DNA of 11,631 nucleotides from Acidobacteriaceae bacterium. GTDB taxonomy: Bacteria > Acidobacteriota > Terriglobia > Terriglobales > Acidobacteriaceae. The translations under genes were made by a program, and so were the position numbers. Positions within the stretch are counted from its first letter, which is position 1. Every line of letters starts with the position of its first letter. Location: assembly GCA_027307295.1 (NCBI GenBank), contig DAHUXF010000050.1, forward strand, positions 1-11,631, read 5' to 3'. Positions 1 to 7,154 of the stretch are shown here, in pieces. The notes under the pieces were generated by a model, which was given only the letters and a program-made list of their open reading frames with translations, was not told the origin of the DNA and ran no database searches.

Positions 1-472
1 GGCCGCCGATCATGCCATCCACCGTTCCGGTTCCATGGGCAATTTCTTCAATGATCTTCACTCGCGCTTCCGCCGGACATTGCAGGCGGGCCAGGGTTTC
101 ATAAGCCTGGGTCTGTAGAGCGTCACCGGCCAGGATAGCGATGGCCTCGCCGTAAACCACATGGCACGTAGGCTTGCCGCGGCGCAGGTCGTCATTATCC
201 AGCGCGGGAAGATCGTCATGGATCAGCGAATATGTGTGCAGCATTTCCAGCGCGCTGCCAAGTTCTGCTACGCCTTCCGGCAGCTTGCCGGCGATCATGC
301 GCGCTGCTTCCATACATAGAATAGGGCGCAGGCGCTTGCCTCCGGCAAAAACGCTGTGACGCATTGCCTGATGAATGGATTCCGGCACCACTGTGGCCCC
401 AGGCAGAAGCTTTTCCAATGCCGCGTCAATGGTCCGTTGTCCTTGCTCAAGGATCTCTTTCAACATGAGCAT
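1..472 (-). CDS. ispA: Polyprenyl (farnesyl/geranylgeranyl) diphosphate synthase, N-terminal part, cut by window edge
   Basis: This is the first 157 residues of a trans-isoprenyl diphosphate synthase, which condenses IPP with allylic diphosphates in the cytoplasm to feed quinone, carotenoid and undecaprenyl synthesis. Visible signatures are GGKRLRP (44-50), HTYSLIHDD leading into the first Asp-rich motif DDLPALDNDD (86-95), LRRGKPTCH after it, LAGDALQ (115-120) and GTVDGMIGG at the cut. The DDxxxxD spacing with HTYSL in front is that of bacterial IspA enzymes. The second Asp-rich motif lies beyond the edge, so product chain length cannot be settled. ATG 472 is used; ATG 466 in the same frame is equally possible and neither has a clear Shine-Dalgarno. 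The frame is open upstream to a stop at 527-529 with no other ATG. It lies co-oriented about 190 bp downstream of the MerR-TPR gene. Family assignment is firm; the symbol is by similarity of motifs. Confidence 0.92.
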   Translation of the reverse strand, partial: MLMLKEILEQGQRTIDAALEKLLPGATVVPESIHQAMRHSVFAGGKRLRPILCMEAARMIAGKLPEGVAELGSALEMLHTYSLIHDDLPALDNDDLRRGKPTCHVVYGEAIAILAGDALQTQAYETLARLQCPAEARVKIIEEIAHGTGTVDGMIGG

Positions 473-661
473 TGAGTATAAAACACCGGCCCATAGAGCA
501 GTAGAACAGCGGCAAGCAGAACCAAATCAAGGTGGTTCAGCGGTTCCTGAGTTGGTGTACTTTTCTTCGCCGCAGATTTGCGCAGATGAATGCAGATCAG
601 GAAAGATTTTGCCGCCGCGAATCAATAAGAAAAGAGTGAATTATATAACTCGGGAGCTGAT
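473..661. other. Spacer between ispA-like and MerR-TPR genes
   Basis: No gene is supported here. Besides the decameric repeat at 570-600, the minus strand just after the MerR-TPR stop holds an AT-rich stretch with a short GAGT/ACTC hairpin (about 634-654) followed by TTTTCTT, a weak candidate terminator. No convincing promoter or Shine-Dalgarno for the ispA-like gene was found, so the two genes could be co-transcribed. Confidence 0.4.
570..600. repeat. Three 10-bp-period copies of a CGCAGAT-type repeat
   Basis: The plus strand reads CGCAGATTTG, CGCAGATGAA, TGCAGATCAG as three consecutive decamers (571-600), each carrying GCAGAT at the same phase, with another C before the first. It lies in the spacer between the MerR-TPR stop and the IspA-like start. 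From memory, similar decameric CGCAGAT strings are scattered between genes in many environmental bacterial genomes; their function is not known to me. The pattern itself is plain in the sequence. Confidence 0.6.
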
Positions 662-1534
662 CTATTTCTTCCTGGGGACGACTTTCAGTTCGTCCGCGGC
701 CAGGATTTTTTTGATTTGATTTTTGGCATGAATGGACCACGGACCAATCGTGTCAAGCCGGGCATAGGCTTCCCAGTGGCGGAGGGCTTTACGTGGCTGG
801 CGCGCTTTTTCAAGGGCCAGGGCCAGATTGTAATGCGCATCAGCGTAGGTGGGAGCCAGAGAAATAGCAGACTCATAAGCGCGGATCGCGTCAGGAAGGC
901 GCCCGGTTTCATCCAGCACGTTGCCCAGATCGAAATATGCCAGGGCATAACGCGGGTCTACTTCAATCGCCGTGCGATAGTAGCGTTCAGCCTGCACATA
1001 ATCGTGACGGTTATAGTGCAGCGTTCCCAGGTTGATATAAGCGGCGGCGTGGGAGGGATCAAGCTCAATGCATTTCTTATAGGAATCGATTGCTTCCACC
1101 TGGGTGCCTGGGTCTTCCTCCAGCGATACCCCGCGCGCGAAAAACTCGGCAGCCGATTCAGCGGCCCGCATGGCATGGATTTTGTGGGACTCAACCACGT
1201 CCCGCTGATTGAAATCCATCACGAACTGTCCTGCCAGCGGCTCCATGGCTGCGCCCTGATGGCGGAAAACCACGCGTGACTGGCTGGCGAAGGTGCCGGC
1301 TTCCATGAGCGGATTTTCCATGCCGGCAACCTGCCGCATGGCGCGCAAAGATTCCAGGATCACCGCGGAGCGCACCCGCTTGGCGCGGAGATCACGAAGC
1401 TTTTTCAGTTGCAGAAGGTCGAAAAAAGAATAGGATTCCGCCGCGGGCAGCAAGCCGGCTTTTTCCCAGCCAGCTAATTGCCGCGCTGTAATGCGAAGGA
1501 TCCGCAAGACGTCTGATCGATCGTATCGTTCCAC
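662..1534 (-). CDS. MerR-type helix-turn-helix protein fused to tetratricopeptide repeats
   Basis: A 290-residue predicted cytoplasmic protein. Residues 6-65 look like a MerR-family DNA-binding domain: SDVLRILRITARQLAGWEKAGLLPA is the first helix-turn-helix, FFDLLQLKKLRDLRAKRV the wing and second helix region, followed by LESLRAM. Instead of the usual effector-binding or dimerisation part, a linker (about 70-125) leads to roughly four TPR units: 131-164, 165-198, 199-232 and 233-262. The units show canonical positions such as AAYINLGTLHY, AERYYRTAIEVDP and AIRAYESAISLAP. The start is GTG 1534, with AAAGG six bases upstream and the promoter at 1582-1611 just before it. The likely role is a transcription regulator or DNA-bound scaffold whose TPRs bind a protein partner; target and signal are unknown. 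No effector Cys or metal-site pattern is visible. The domain calls are solid, the function is inferred. Confidence 0.85.
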   Translation of the reverse strand: MERYDRSDVLRILRITARQLAGWEKAGLLPAAESYSFFDLLQLKKLRDLRAKRVRSAVILESLRAMRQVAGMENPLMEAGTFASQSRVVFRHQGAAMEPLAGQFVMDFNQRDVVESHKIHAMRAAESAAEFFARGVSLEEDPGTQVEAIDSYKKCIELDPSHAAAYINLGTLHYNRHDYVQAERYYRTAIEVDPRYALAYFDLGNVLDETGRLPDAIRAYESAISLAPTYADAHYNLALALEKARQPRKALRHWEAYARLDTIGPWSIHAKNQIKKILAADELKVVPRKK

Positions 1535-1581
1535 TCGTGGCCTTTGGGAGGTACGCGGTCTTTCCTACAGAGCTACAGAAC

Positions 1582-1611
1582 ATTATGCGAAAAGCGGGCC
1601 GTAAATTGCAA
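1582..1611 (-). promoter_or_regulatory. Candidate sigma70 promoter of the MerR-TPR gene
   Basis: On the minus strand TTGCAA (1606-1611) is followed after 18 bases by CATAAT (1582-1587). This gives a leader of about 40 bases before GTG 1534. It is a consensus-like match only; the classical MerR operator with a long spacer and dyad is not evident. Confidence 0.4.
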
Positions 1612-1732
1612 GCGCAAATTGTCGCTAAGATGTGGAAAACTCACCTGTTTAGTAACTTTACCGTCCGCCATCCTCTTGAGCTGTGACTGCAATGGCAGTG
1701 CCATCCCGGCACACGCAATTGCGGGAGTCATA

Positions 1733-1754
1733 GATATGGCGCCGATATGGCGCC
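1733..1754. repeat. Perfect tandem duplication of an 11-bp unit
   Basis: GATATGGCGCC occurs twice without a gap (1733-1743 and 1744-1754). Each unit contains the palindrome GGCGCC, and the pair lies just upstream of the -35 of the putative tRNA promoter. The 11-bp period is about one helical turn, so the two palindromes would face the same side of the helix. It could be an operator or simple slippage. Confidence 0.7.
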
Positions 1755-1758
1755 AAGC

Positions 1759-1787
1759 TTTACGCATTTCCATCTGTCTCTTAGAAT
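1759..1787 (+). promoter_or_regulatory. Candidate promoter of tRNA-Thr
   Basis: TTTACG (1759-1764), a 17-base spacer, then TAGAAT (1782-1787, one mismatch to TATAAT). The predicted start lies about 14 bases before the mature tRNA 5' end. Confidence 0.4.
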
Positions 1788-1807
1788 AAGAGGAGCGCTC
1801 ACTCCTG

Positions 1808-1883
1808 GCCGACGTAGCTCAGTTGGTAGAGCAGTCGATTCGTAATCGACAGGTCATCGGTTCAAGTCCGATCGTCGGCTCCA
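1808..1883 (+). tRNA. tRNA-Thr, anticodon CGT
   Basis: The full cloverleaf can be folded by eye. The acceptor GCCGACG (1808-1814) pairs with CGTCGGC (1873-1879). The D stem is GCTC/GAGC (1817-1820, 1829-1832). The anticodon stem GTCGA/TCGAC (1834-1838, 1846-1850) closes the loop TTCGTAA, with anticodon CGT at 1841-1843, which reads ACG threonine codons. The T stem ATCGG/CCGAT (1856-1860, 1868-1872) encloses TTCAAGT. The discriminator is T1880, and CCA is encoded at 1881-1883. It converges on the DUF11 gene that ends at 2052. Confidence 0.98.
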
Positions 1884-1992
1884 CGATTCTGCTTTTTAAG
1901 CATTTCGAATCAGCTCCAATCGGTGGGGCGATTACATTCGATTTTAAAACTCCCTATTTTTGAAGTTTTTCCGCTGTAAGAAAATACCTCAC

Positions 1993-2029
1993 AAAAAACA
2001 TGGGACTCGCACTTTCAGCGAGCCCCATG
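1993..2029 (-). terminator. Rho-independent terminator of the DUF11-repeat gene
   Basis: On the minus strand CATGGGGCTCGC (2018-2029) pairs with GCGAGTCCCATG (1999-2010) over 12 positions, 11 Watson-Crick plus one G-U. The loop is 7 bases, and a run of six T follows (1998 down to 1993). It begins 23 bases after the stop codon at 2052. There is no T run on the plus side, so it works only for the minus-strand gene. Confidence 0.93.
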
Positions 2030-2051
2030 AACAGCGTTCCCCCTGCGCCCA

Positions 2052-5000
2052 TTACTGCACAACAAGCACGACTTGCGTGGTGGCAGGCTGGACGCCCGCA
2101 GTGGAACTGGTTCCCGTCACGGTCACTGTGTAGGTTCCAGAGGGCGTAACAGTCGGAGGAGTGGGAGCTGGCGTGGGAACGGGTGCTGGATTGCTTCCTC
2201 CCCCGCCGCAGCCGGAAAACGCCAACAACAGACAGAAAGCGGAAGCACCGAAGGCCCACTTCAGCCATGGTTTTTTCCGTTTGTGCAAGGCGACCGTGGC
2301 TGCAATCAGGCCAGCCAGAGGAAACAGAAGCGCAACATAAGGAGACCCATGATTCTCAGGAGTGCCATGGTTCCAAGGAGACCCAGGGCTGCGGAATTCC
2401 AGGGGGCTGAGTGCTGCAACATGTCCATTGCCAGAGGTATCAATGGTCAACGCGACAGCTCCGGACTGCGTGACGGTTGCCGGACTGAATACTGCTTTCG
2501 AATTGGGAGGAAGTCCGGTGGCGGTGAATGTAACCGTTCCAACTGAAGGCGAAGTAGCCAGGGTTGCGTTCAATGCAAATGTCGCAGGATTCCCGGCGCT
2601 TACTGATACGTTGGCGTTGGAATTGGGCAGAACGGCCGTGCGCGCAATCGTTGTGGGATCAGACGCACTGTTGTTGCTGAGGTTGGCGTCCCCGATTCCT
2701 CCCACGCTTGCATTATTGATGACTGAAGCGGGGGCATCCGAAGTAACCGTCATATTAATGGTGAGGGCTGGATAACTGCTGCCAGGGGCCAGAGTTCCAG
2801 CCGGCCGGCTGCAGTTCACGAACTGGGTCGGCACGAACGGGCAGGACCAGCCTGCCCCCGTTATTGCGGTGGCTGTCAGGCCCTGGGGCAGGAAGTCGCT
2901 CACGGAAACATTGCCGCCGGCTGTAGCAATCGTTCCAACGTTACTTACGGTTAGCGTATAAACCGCTCCTGACTCACCAGCGAAGAAATTACCCGTATGG
3001 GTCGCGGTGATCGCCAGATCAGGAACATTAATGGTTGTGGGATCGTTTGCAAAATGGGTGGTCAAGTCGCCGCCACCCGTCACATTGACCGTGTTTGTTA
3101 CATTCGCCGAAGTAGTGCTGTCCACAGATACGGTGAGGGTAATCGTCGGATAGCTGCCCGCTGCGGCTAGCGCATCCGAGCGCGAGCAATTCACGAACTG
3201 GGTTGGAAGAGTGGAGCAGGACCAGCCCGTAGCGCTGATTGCCGTTGCGGTCATGCCGAAAGGCAGAAAGTCGTTAACCTGTACGGTTCCCACCGTTGCC
3301 ACTGTGCCCGTGTTGCTCACGGTGATGGTGTAGTTGCCTGTCTGGCCGACGGTGAAGTTGCCAGTGTGCGTTTTGGTGATGCTCAATGCCGGCGCGGTCA
3401 CAGGCGTGGGATCACTCGCAGAATGCTGGCGTAAATCTCCACCGCCGGTAACACTGGCGTTGTTGACGACGGAAGACGACTGAGCGCCGTTGATGCTTAC
3501 CGTCATTACGATCGCCGGATAGTTGTTGCCTGTGGCAAGCGCATCGGACCGCGTGCAGTTCACAAAAGATGTTGGCACCGCAGAGCAAGTCCATCCTGTG
3601 CTGGCGCTCAGGTCGGTGGCGGTCATACCCTGGGGTAGAAAATCAGTAACCGTGACCAAGTTCGCACTTGATCCCGTGGTGGATGTAGCTCCCGTGTTGC
3701 CCACGGTGATGGTGTAGGTGCCTGTCTGCCCCACAATGAAAGTGGCGGGAGAATGGGTTTTGGTGATCGTTAATGTCGGGGTGTTGACAATGGTGGAATC
3801 ACTGGCGGTATCGTTGGCCTGGTTGAGTTCGCCTCCACCGCTCACGCTGGCAGTATTGATCTCAGGGCTTGTGAAGGCCCCGTCTACTCGGACGGTCATG
3901 GTGATTGCGGGATAACTGCTGCCTGAGGCAAGCGCGTCTGACCGGGAGCAGTTCACAAAGAACGTGGGCAGCGTTGAGCAATTCCAGCCCGTGGCAGTAA
4001 TTGCAGTTGCTGTCATGCCGGAAGGAAGGAAGTCGCTCATGAAAACGGCGCCTGTCGTTGGCGCGCCTCCTGCATTGCTTACGGTGATCGTATAGACCCC
4101 ATTTTGCCCAACGGTGAAATTGCCGACGTGTGTTTTAGTAATGGTAAGGTCCGGCGTCGGCGTAATCGTCGTGACGTCATTGGCGGTGTCATTGGATGTA
4201 TTGGTTTCTCCGCCGCCGGAGACCACAGCCGTATTGGTCACTGAGGCCGGCGCATCGCCAGCCACACGCACGTTCAGAGTAATGGCCGGATAGCTGCTTG
4301 CGGTCGCCAACGCATCATTACGCGTGCAGGTCGTAAGGTTGCAGGACCAGCCTTGGCCAAACATGCTGGTAAGAGTAAGCCCTGTGGGCAGCGTATCCGT
4401 TACTGACACAGTACCGCTGGTAGCGCTGGAACCTGTGTTGCTGACTGTGATTGTGTAAGAGGCGAAGCTTTGCCCCTGCTGGAAGTTGCCGGTGTGGGTC
4501 TTGCTGATCGTCAAATCGGGCGGTGGCGGACTGATAGTGGTGGGGTCGCTGGCTGTGTCATTCAGCGTGTTGGTTTCTCCGCCGCCGGCTACGGTGGCGG
4601 TATTCACTACTGAAGCGGCCGCTCCGCTGGCTACATTGACTGTTAATGCAATGACCGGATAACTCGCGGTTGACGCCAAAGCGTCAGAGCGCGTGCATTT
4701 TACCGGCGGGCCAACCACACAACTCCAGCCAGCGCCGCTTACAGTTTTAGCGGTGAGACCTGCCGGCAACGTATCAGTCACCGTAACCAGGGCATTCAGA
4801 GCTGACAAGCCAACATTGGTGACCGTAAGGTTGTACGTTCCCGTCTGTCCTTGAATGAAAGTCCCGGTGTGGTTCATGGTGATGGTGGGATCGGGCCCCA
4901 GCTGGATGACCGTGGTGATGTCCGCAGTACTGTCATTGGCCAGATTTATCTCTCCGCCACCGGATACGGTTGCGGCATTTGTCACCTGCCCGGCGGCGTT

Positions 5001-6908
5001 GGTCGCCACATTGACTGTGAGCGTGATCGCCGGATAGCTGCTTTGCGCGGCAAGCACGTCACTGCGTGTACATGTAAGGGTTGGCAGGTCACAGGACCAC
5101 CCTGTGCCGCTAATTGCCGTGGCGGTAAGACCCGCAGGCAATGTGTCAACAACAGTAACTGTGCCGCTGGTAACAAGGCTGCCTGCATTTGCGGCGGTTA
5201 TCGTGTATGTTGCCCCGCTCTGGCCTTGCGTAAAATTTCCGGTGTGGGCGCTGGAGATTGTAAGATCAGGCTTGTCACAGCCTGGAAATTTAAAGTTGGC
5301 GATTCGCGTGTTCCAGTTAAAGGCCCCATTCGCCGCCATGTACTCACTGGTGTACCAGAAGGTGCAGTCATCGACTGGATCAACCTGCATGGCGCTGTAA
5401 TCCCCCCAGCGCGTGAGCGGATTGCCAAAAATGTCCGTTGTCTGCGAGCCGGTCCCACTGATAATCGTGGTTTCCGGCTGCATGGTGCTTACGGGGTCAC
5501 CAGCAGCCCGCGCAGTAAACGCAACCGAAGGGGAGATGCTGCTGCTGGAAACCGTGTAGCCAAGAGCTATATCTCCCACCTGGTCCATGGCAATGCTGCC
5601 CATCCAGCGAAAACTAGTGGTGTCGGGCGCAAAAGTAGATTGTTGCGCCACGGTTGGCGTGCCATTGGGATTCTGTATTTCATACCAGCGGACACCTCCT
5701 CCTGTTGCCGTTGGTGATCCCACAGCTACAGAATGGTTTACAACCAAAGACTCGTGATCACCGAAATTGCGATAGGCCAGGCGATACATCAGACGATCCG
5801 CCAGAGTGTCCAGTTGCGTGCTTGTGTTGGGTTGCGGCACGCAGGTGCGGAGGCCGGTACACAAAGGAGTAAACGGCGCTACAGGGATAGCGGTGGGGCC
5901 GGTAAATGTGGAATTTGCCGGCGTGGCAAAATCCACGTGAAACTTGAATAAATTCAGAACATTGGCCCCAAAATAGACCATATAGTTCGGCGAACCCGGC
6001 GGTGGCGGATTATGGCCATCCACATCCGACGGCAACAAGCCCCCAACTGAATTGGTTTGTTGAAAGCAAATTTGCGTTGCCGCCTGTCCGGCAAGCATGG
6101 CATTGCGGTCATAAGCGCAGGCGTCGGCCCCAACAAAGGCCGCCGAGGAGGGATTAAACATGTTAAAGGTCACATAGTAAGCATCTGGCCAGACTCCCAT
6201 CTTGGGATAATCGTCAAATGAAGAATACTGGAAGGCATAGCGGTTATAAGAGCCCGTGGCATCTGATGTTGTCGAGACAGCCACGCACTGGAAGAACGGC
6301 CCCAGGCCACCGGGTGGGTTAGGGTTGACGACAGAGAACTGGCTGAAGATCCAACGATCGGCCAGCTTGTCATACAGAACAATAGGATCGCCGTCATTGT
6401 TAATTTCGCAGTTCCCGCCAAAGCCCTGCCACAATGATCTACCGGCTGCCGGCCCCAGAACTATATTTCCCGTGGCCTTATCGAATACCGTAAAGCTGAC
6501 GTTCACCCACTGAACATACTGCGTAAGACCCACCGCGCCATTGGTATCAGGAGGCGCCCCAGTTATCGTAAAGCCAGTCAGTCCCCGGCCCATGCCCTCA
6601 AAGTTCAGGCCAGGAGCCGGGCTGAGCAATGTTGGAGCTTCTACCCTGGAAGTTTGCAGCACAGGGTCGGGAACGTCCTCTGGTTTCAAACCTGCTGGCA
6701 GTGGGATACTCCGTATAGGTTCTGACTCCTGCTCAAGCTCACTCTGCGCCGGTGCGGTCTTAACCAGATCACGCAATGGTTGTGAGATGTCATGGTGAAC
6801 ATCGGATAGCGTGGTCTGAACTTGCCCGTAGCCTGGAAAAACAAAACATACAAGCAACAGAAGGTTAATTAGGCCCGTCCTGGATAGACGAATAGTATTG
6901 TGCAACAT
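2052..6908 (-). CDS. Giant exported surface protein: unknown N-terminal domain, seven DUF11 repeats, membrane/lipobox tail
   Basis: A 1618-residue protein. Residues 1-28 are a signal peptide (basic start, LINLLLLVCFVF core, cleavage likely after PGYG). Residues about 75-540 form one large region with landmarks PPDTNGAVG, DGDPIVLYDKLADRWIF, DDYPKMGVWPDAYY and WGDYSAMQVDPVDDCTF; the repeated aromatic and Asp/Gly pattern suggests a beta-propeller-like fold, but I do not recognise the family. Seven DUF11-type beta-sandwich repeats follow (residues 547-1422), each with GWxC, a second Cys and VSGGGExNxxND-like ends. The tail carries a hydrophobic segment (about 1523-1541), KRKK, a second hydrophobic segment ending LLAFSGC (Cys1567), a Pro/Thr linker and a final Ig-like strand pattern TYTVTVTGTSSTAG. 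ATG 6908 is chosen over the frame's earlier ATGs because GGGAG lies 9 bases upstream, the signal peptide begins there, and the candidate promoter is at 6984-7012. It is monocistronic, ending at a strong terminator. Likely roles are adhesion or a structural surface function. Confidence 0.85.
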   Translation of the reverse strand: MLHNTIRLSRTGLINLLLLVCFVFPGYGQVQTTLSDVHHDISQPLRDLVKTAPAQSELEQESEPIRSIPLPAGLKPEDVPDPVLQTSRVEAPTLLSPAPGLNFEGMGRGLTGFTITGAPPDTNGAVGLTQYVQWVNVSFTVFDKATGNIVLGPAAGRSLWQGFGGNCEINNDGDPIVLYDKLADRWIFSQFSVVNPNPPGGLGPFFQCVAVSTTSDATGSYNRYAFQYSSFDDYPKMGVWPDAYYVTFNMFNPSSAAFVGADACAYDRNAMLAGQAATQICFQQTNSVGGLLPSDVDGHNPPPPGSPNYMVYFGANVLNLFKFHVDFATPANSTFTGPTAIPVAPFTPLCTGLRTCVPQPNTSTQLDTLADRLMYRLAYRNFGDHESLVVNHSVAVGSPTATGGGVRWYEIQNPNGTPTVAQQSTFAPDTTSFRWMGSIAMDQVGDIALGYTVSSSSISPSVAFTARAAGDPVSTMQPETTIISGTGSQTTDIFGNPLTRWGDYSAMQVDPVDDCTFWYTSEYMAANGAFNWNTRIANFKFPGCDKPDLTISSAHTGNFTQGQSGATYTITAANAGSLVTSGTVTVVDTLPAGLTATAISGTGWSCDLPTLTCTRSDVLAAQSSYPAITLTVNVATNAAGQVTNAATVSGGGEINLANDSTADITTVIQLGPDPTITMNHTGTFIQGQTGTYNLTVTNVGLSALNALVTVTDTLPAGLTAKTVSGAGWSCVVGPPVKCTRSDALASTASYPVIALTVNVASGAAASVVNTATVAGGGETNTLNDTASDPTTISPPPPDLTISKTHTGNFQQGQSFASYTITVSNTGSSATSGTVSVTDTLPTGLTLTSMFGQGWSCNLTTCTRNDALATASSYPAITLNVRVAGDAPASVTNTAVVSGGGETNTSNDTANDVTTITPTPDLTITKTHVGNFTVGQNGVYTITVSNAGGAPTTGAVFMSDFLPSGMTATAITATGWNCSTLPTFFVNCSRSDALASGSSYPAITMTVRVDGAFTSPEINTASVSGGGELNQANDTASDSTIVNTPTLTITKTHSPATFIVGQTGTYTITVGNTGATSTTGSSANLVTVTDFLPQGMTATDLSASTGWTCSAVPTSFVNCTRSDALATGNNYPAIVMTVSINGAQSSSVVNNASVTGGGDLRQHSASDPTPVTAPALSITKTHTGNFTVGQTGNYTITVSNTGTVATVGTVQVNDFLPFGMTATAISATGWSCSTLPTQFVNCSRSDALAAAGSYPTITLTVSVDSTTSANVTNTVNVTGGGDLTTHFANDPTTINVPDLAITATHTGNFFAGESGAVYTLTVSNVGTIATAGGNVSVSDFLPQGLTATAITGAGWSCPFVPTQFVNCSRPAGTLAPGSSYPALTINMTVTSDAPASVINNASVGGIGDANLSNNSASDPTTIARTAVLPNSNANVSVSAGNPATFALNATLATSPSVGTVTFTATGLPPNSKAVFSPATVTQSGAVALTIDTSGNGHVAALSPLEFRSPGSPWNHGTPENHGSPYVALLFPLAGLIAATVALHKRKKPWLKWAFGASAFCLLLAFSGCGGGGSNPAPVPTPAPTPPTVTPSGTYTVTVTGTSSTAGVQPATTQVVLVVQ
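2641..5270 (-). repeat. Seven tandem coding repeats (DUF11 units)
   Basis: On the minus strand units begin at 5270, 4895, 4520, 4154, 3779, 3392 and 3023, and the last ends near 2641, so each unit is 366-387 bp. Each opens with a variant of PDLTITKTHTGNF. Units 1-3 have 4-7 residues between the two cysteines; units 4-7 all have nine, ending in FVN before the second Cys, which suggests a later duplication series within the array. Confidence 0.9.
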
Positions 6909-6917
6909 TGCAAACGG

Positions 6918-6925
6918 CTCCCTCT
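6918..6925 (-). promoter_or_regulatory. Shine-Dalgarno deciding the DUF11 gene start
   Basis: AGAGGGAG on the minus strand ends 9 bases before ATG 6908. The in-frame ATGs at 7073 and 6956 would place non-signal sequence before the obvious signal peptide, so 6908 is preferred. Confidence 0.6.
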
Positions 6926-6983
6926 GCAGTCCCTGGCTTTTCCATGGGGCTGTCATCGCAGCATATTGGGGGGTGAGTAAGTA

Positions 6984-7012
6984 ACGGTAAGCGGAATACC
7001 TTGGTTTGTCAA
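6984..7012 (-). promoter_or_regulatory. Candidate promoter of the DUF11-repeat gene
   Basis: A perfect TTGACA (7007-7012, minus) is followed after 17 bases by TACCGT (6984-6989), a weak -10 hexamer with three of six matches. The leader would be about 70 bases. The -35 is convincing, the -10 is not. Confidence 0.35.
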
Positions 7013-7095
7013 TCCAGAGTAGCTGAATTATTTTTATTTGTGCTAATTTTTTTAAGACAAATTCACACGCCACACTGGCGCAGGTAGATTTGTTT

Positions 7096-7154
7096 AGATG
7101 GATTCGGAGTTTATGTGAAGTTTCTTGAAATTGAGGCCGGGAAAGAATCCATCT
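7096..7154. repeat. Perfect 10-bp inverted repeat with 39-base spacer
   Basis: AGATGGATTC (7096-7105) and GAATCCATCT (7145-7154) are exact reverse complements. The spacer itself contains a small TTTC-TT-GAAA dyad. Neither strand shows a T run after the outer arm. It lies between the operon end and the DUF11 promoter, so it could be an RNA stem protecting the operon's 3' end or an operator pair. Confidence 0.6.

Larger units (their letters stand above)
1535..1807. other. Regulatory spacer between MerR-TPR gene and tRNA-Thr
   Basis: The spacer holds outward-facing promoters for the MerR-TPR gene (minus) and the tRNA (plus). It also contains a perfect small palindrome, ATGGCA-G-TGCCAT at 1692-1704, and the GATATGGCGCC tandem repeat at 1733-1754. 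A 66-residue minus-strand reading frame (1573-1773) runs through it but overlaps both promoter and palindromes and has no recognisable family, so it is not called a gene. Confidence 0.4.

Noticed and set aside
1573..1773. A 66-codon minus-strand frame with a mildly hydrophobic start, resembling a small exported protein
   Set aside because: It overlaps the candidate MerR-TPR promoter and the palindromic repeats, lacks a charged-hydrophobic-polar signal of normal quality, and matches nothing I know.
1885..1960. Possible terminator after the tRNA, from the TGCTT-TTT-AAGCA dyad and an AATCG/CGATT pair
   Set aside because: The stems are only five bases and lack a good T run, so neither is a convincing intrinsic terminator.
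2641..5270. Regularly spaced repeats that could suggest a CRISPR array or tandem DNA satellite
   Set aside because: The period is about 375 bp and the repeats diverge while keeping one open frame; they are protein domains (DUF11).
4851..5717. A 288-codon plus-strand open frame opposite the DUF11 gene
   Set aside because: It is antisense to a strongly supported gene with clear domain structure, has no recognisable family, and arises from the Ser/Ala/Thr-rich codons of the other strand.
6909..6983. Possible cyclic-di-GMP (GEMM-type) riboswitch in the leader of the DUF11 gene, prompted by an AAAAGCCAGGGACTGCAG stretch
   Set aside because: The conserved core of that riboswitch and its paired stems are not present, and the leader of about 70 bases is too short. 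A covariance-model search would settle it.
6909..7073. A longer N-terminus for the DUF11 protein starting at ATG 7073
   Set aside because: The extra 55 residues would precede the signal peptide, run across the candidate promoter, and lack a Shine-Dalgarno, whereas ATG 6908 has one.
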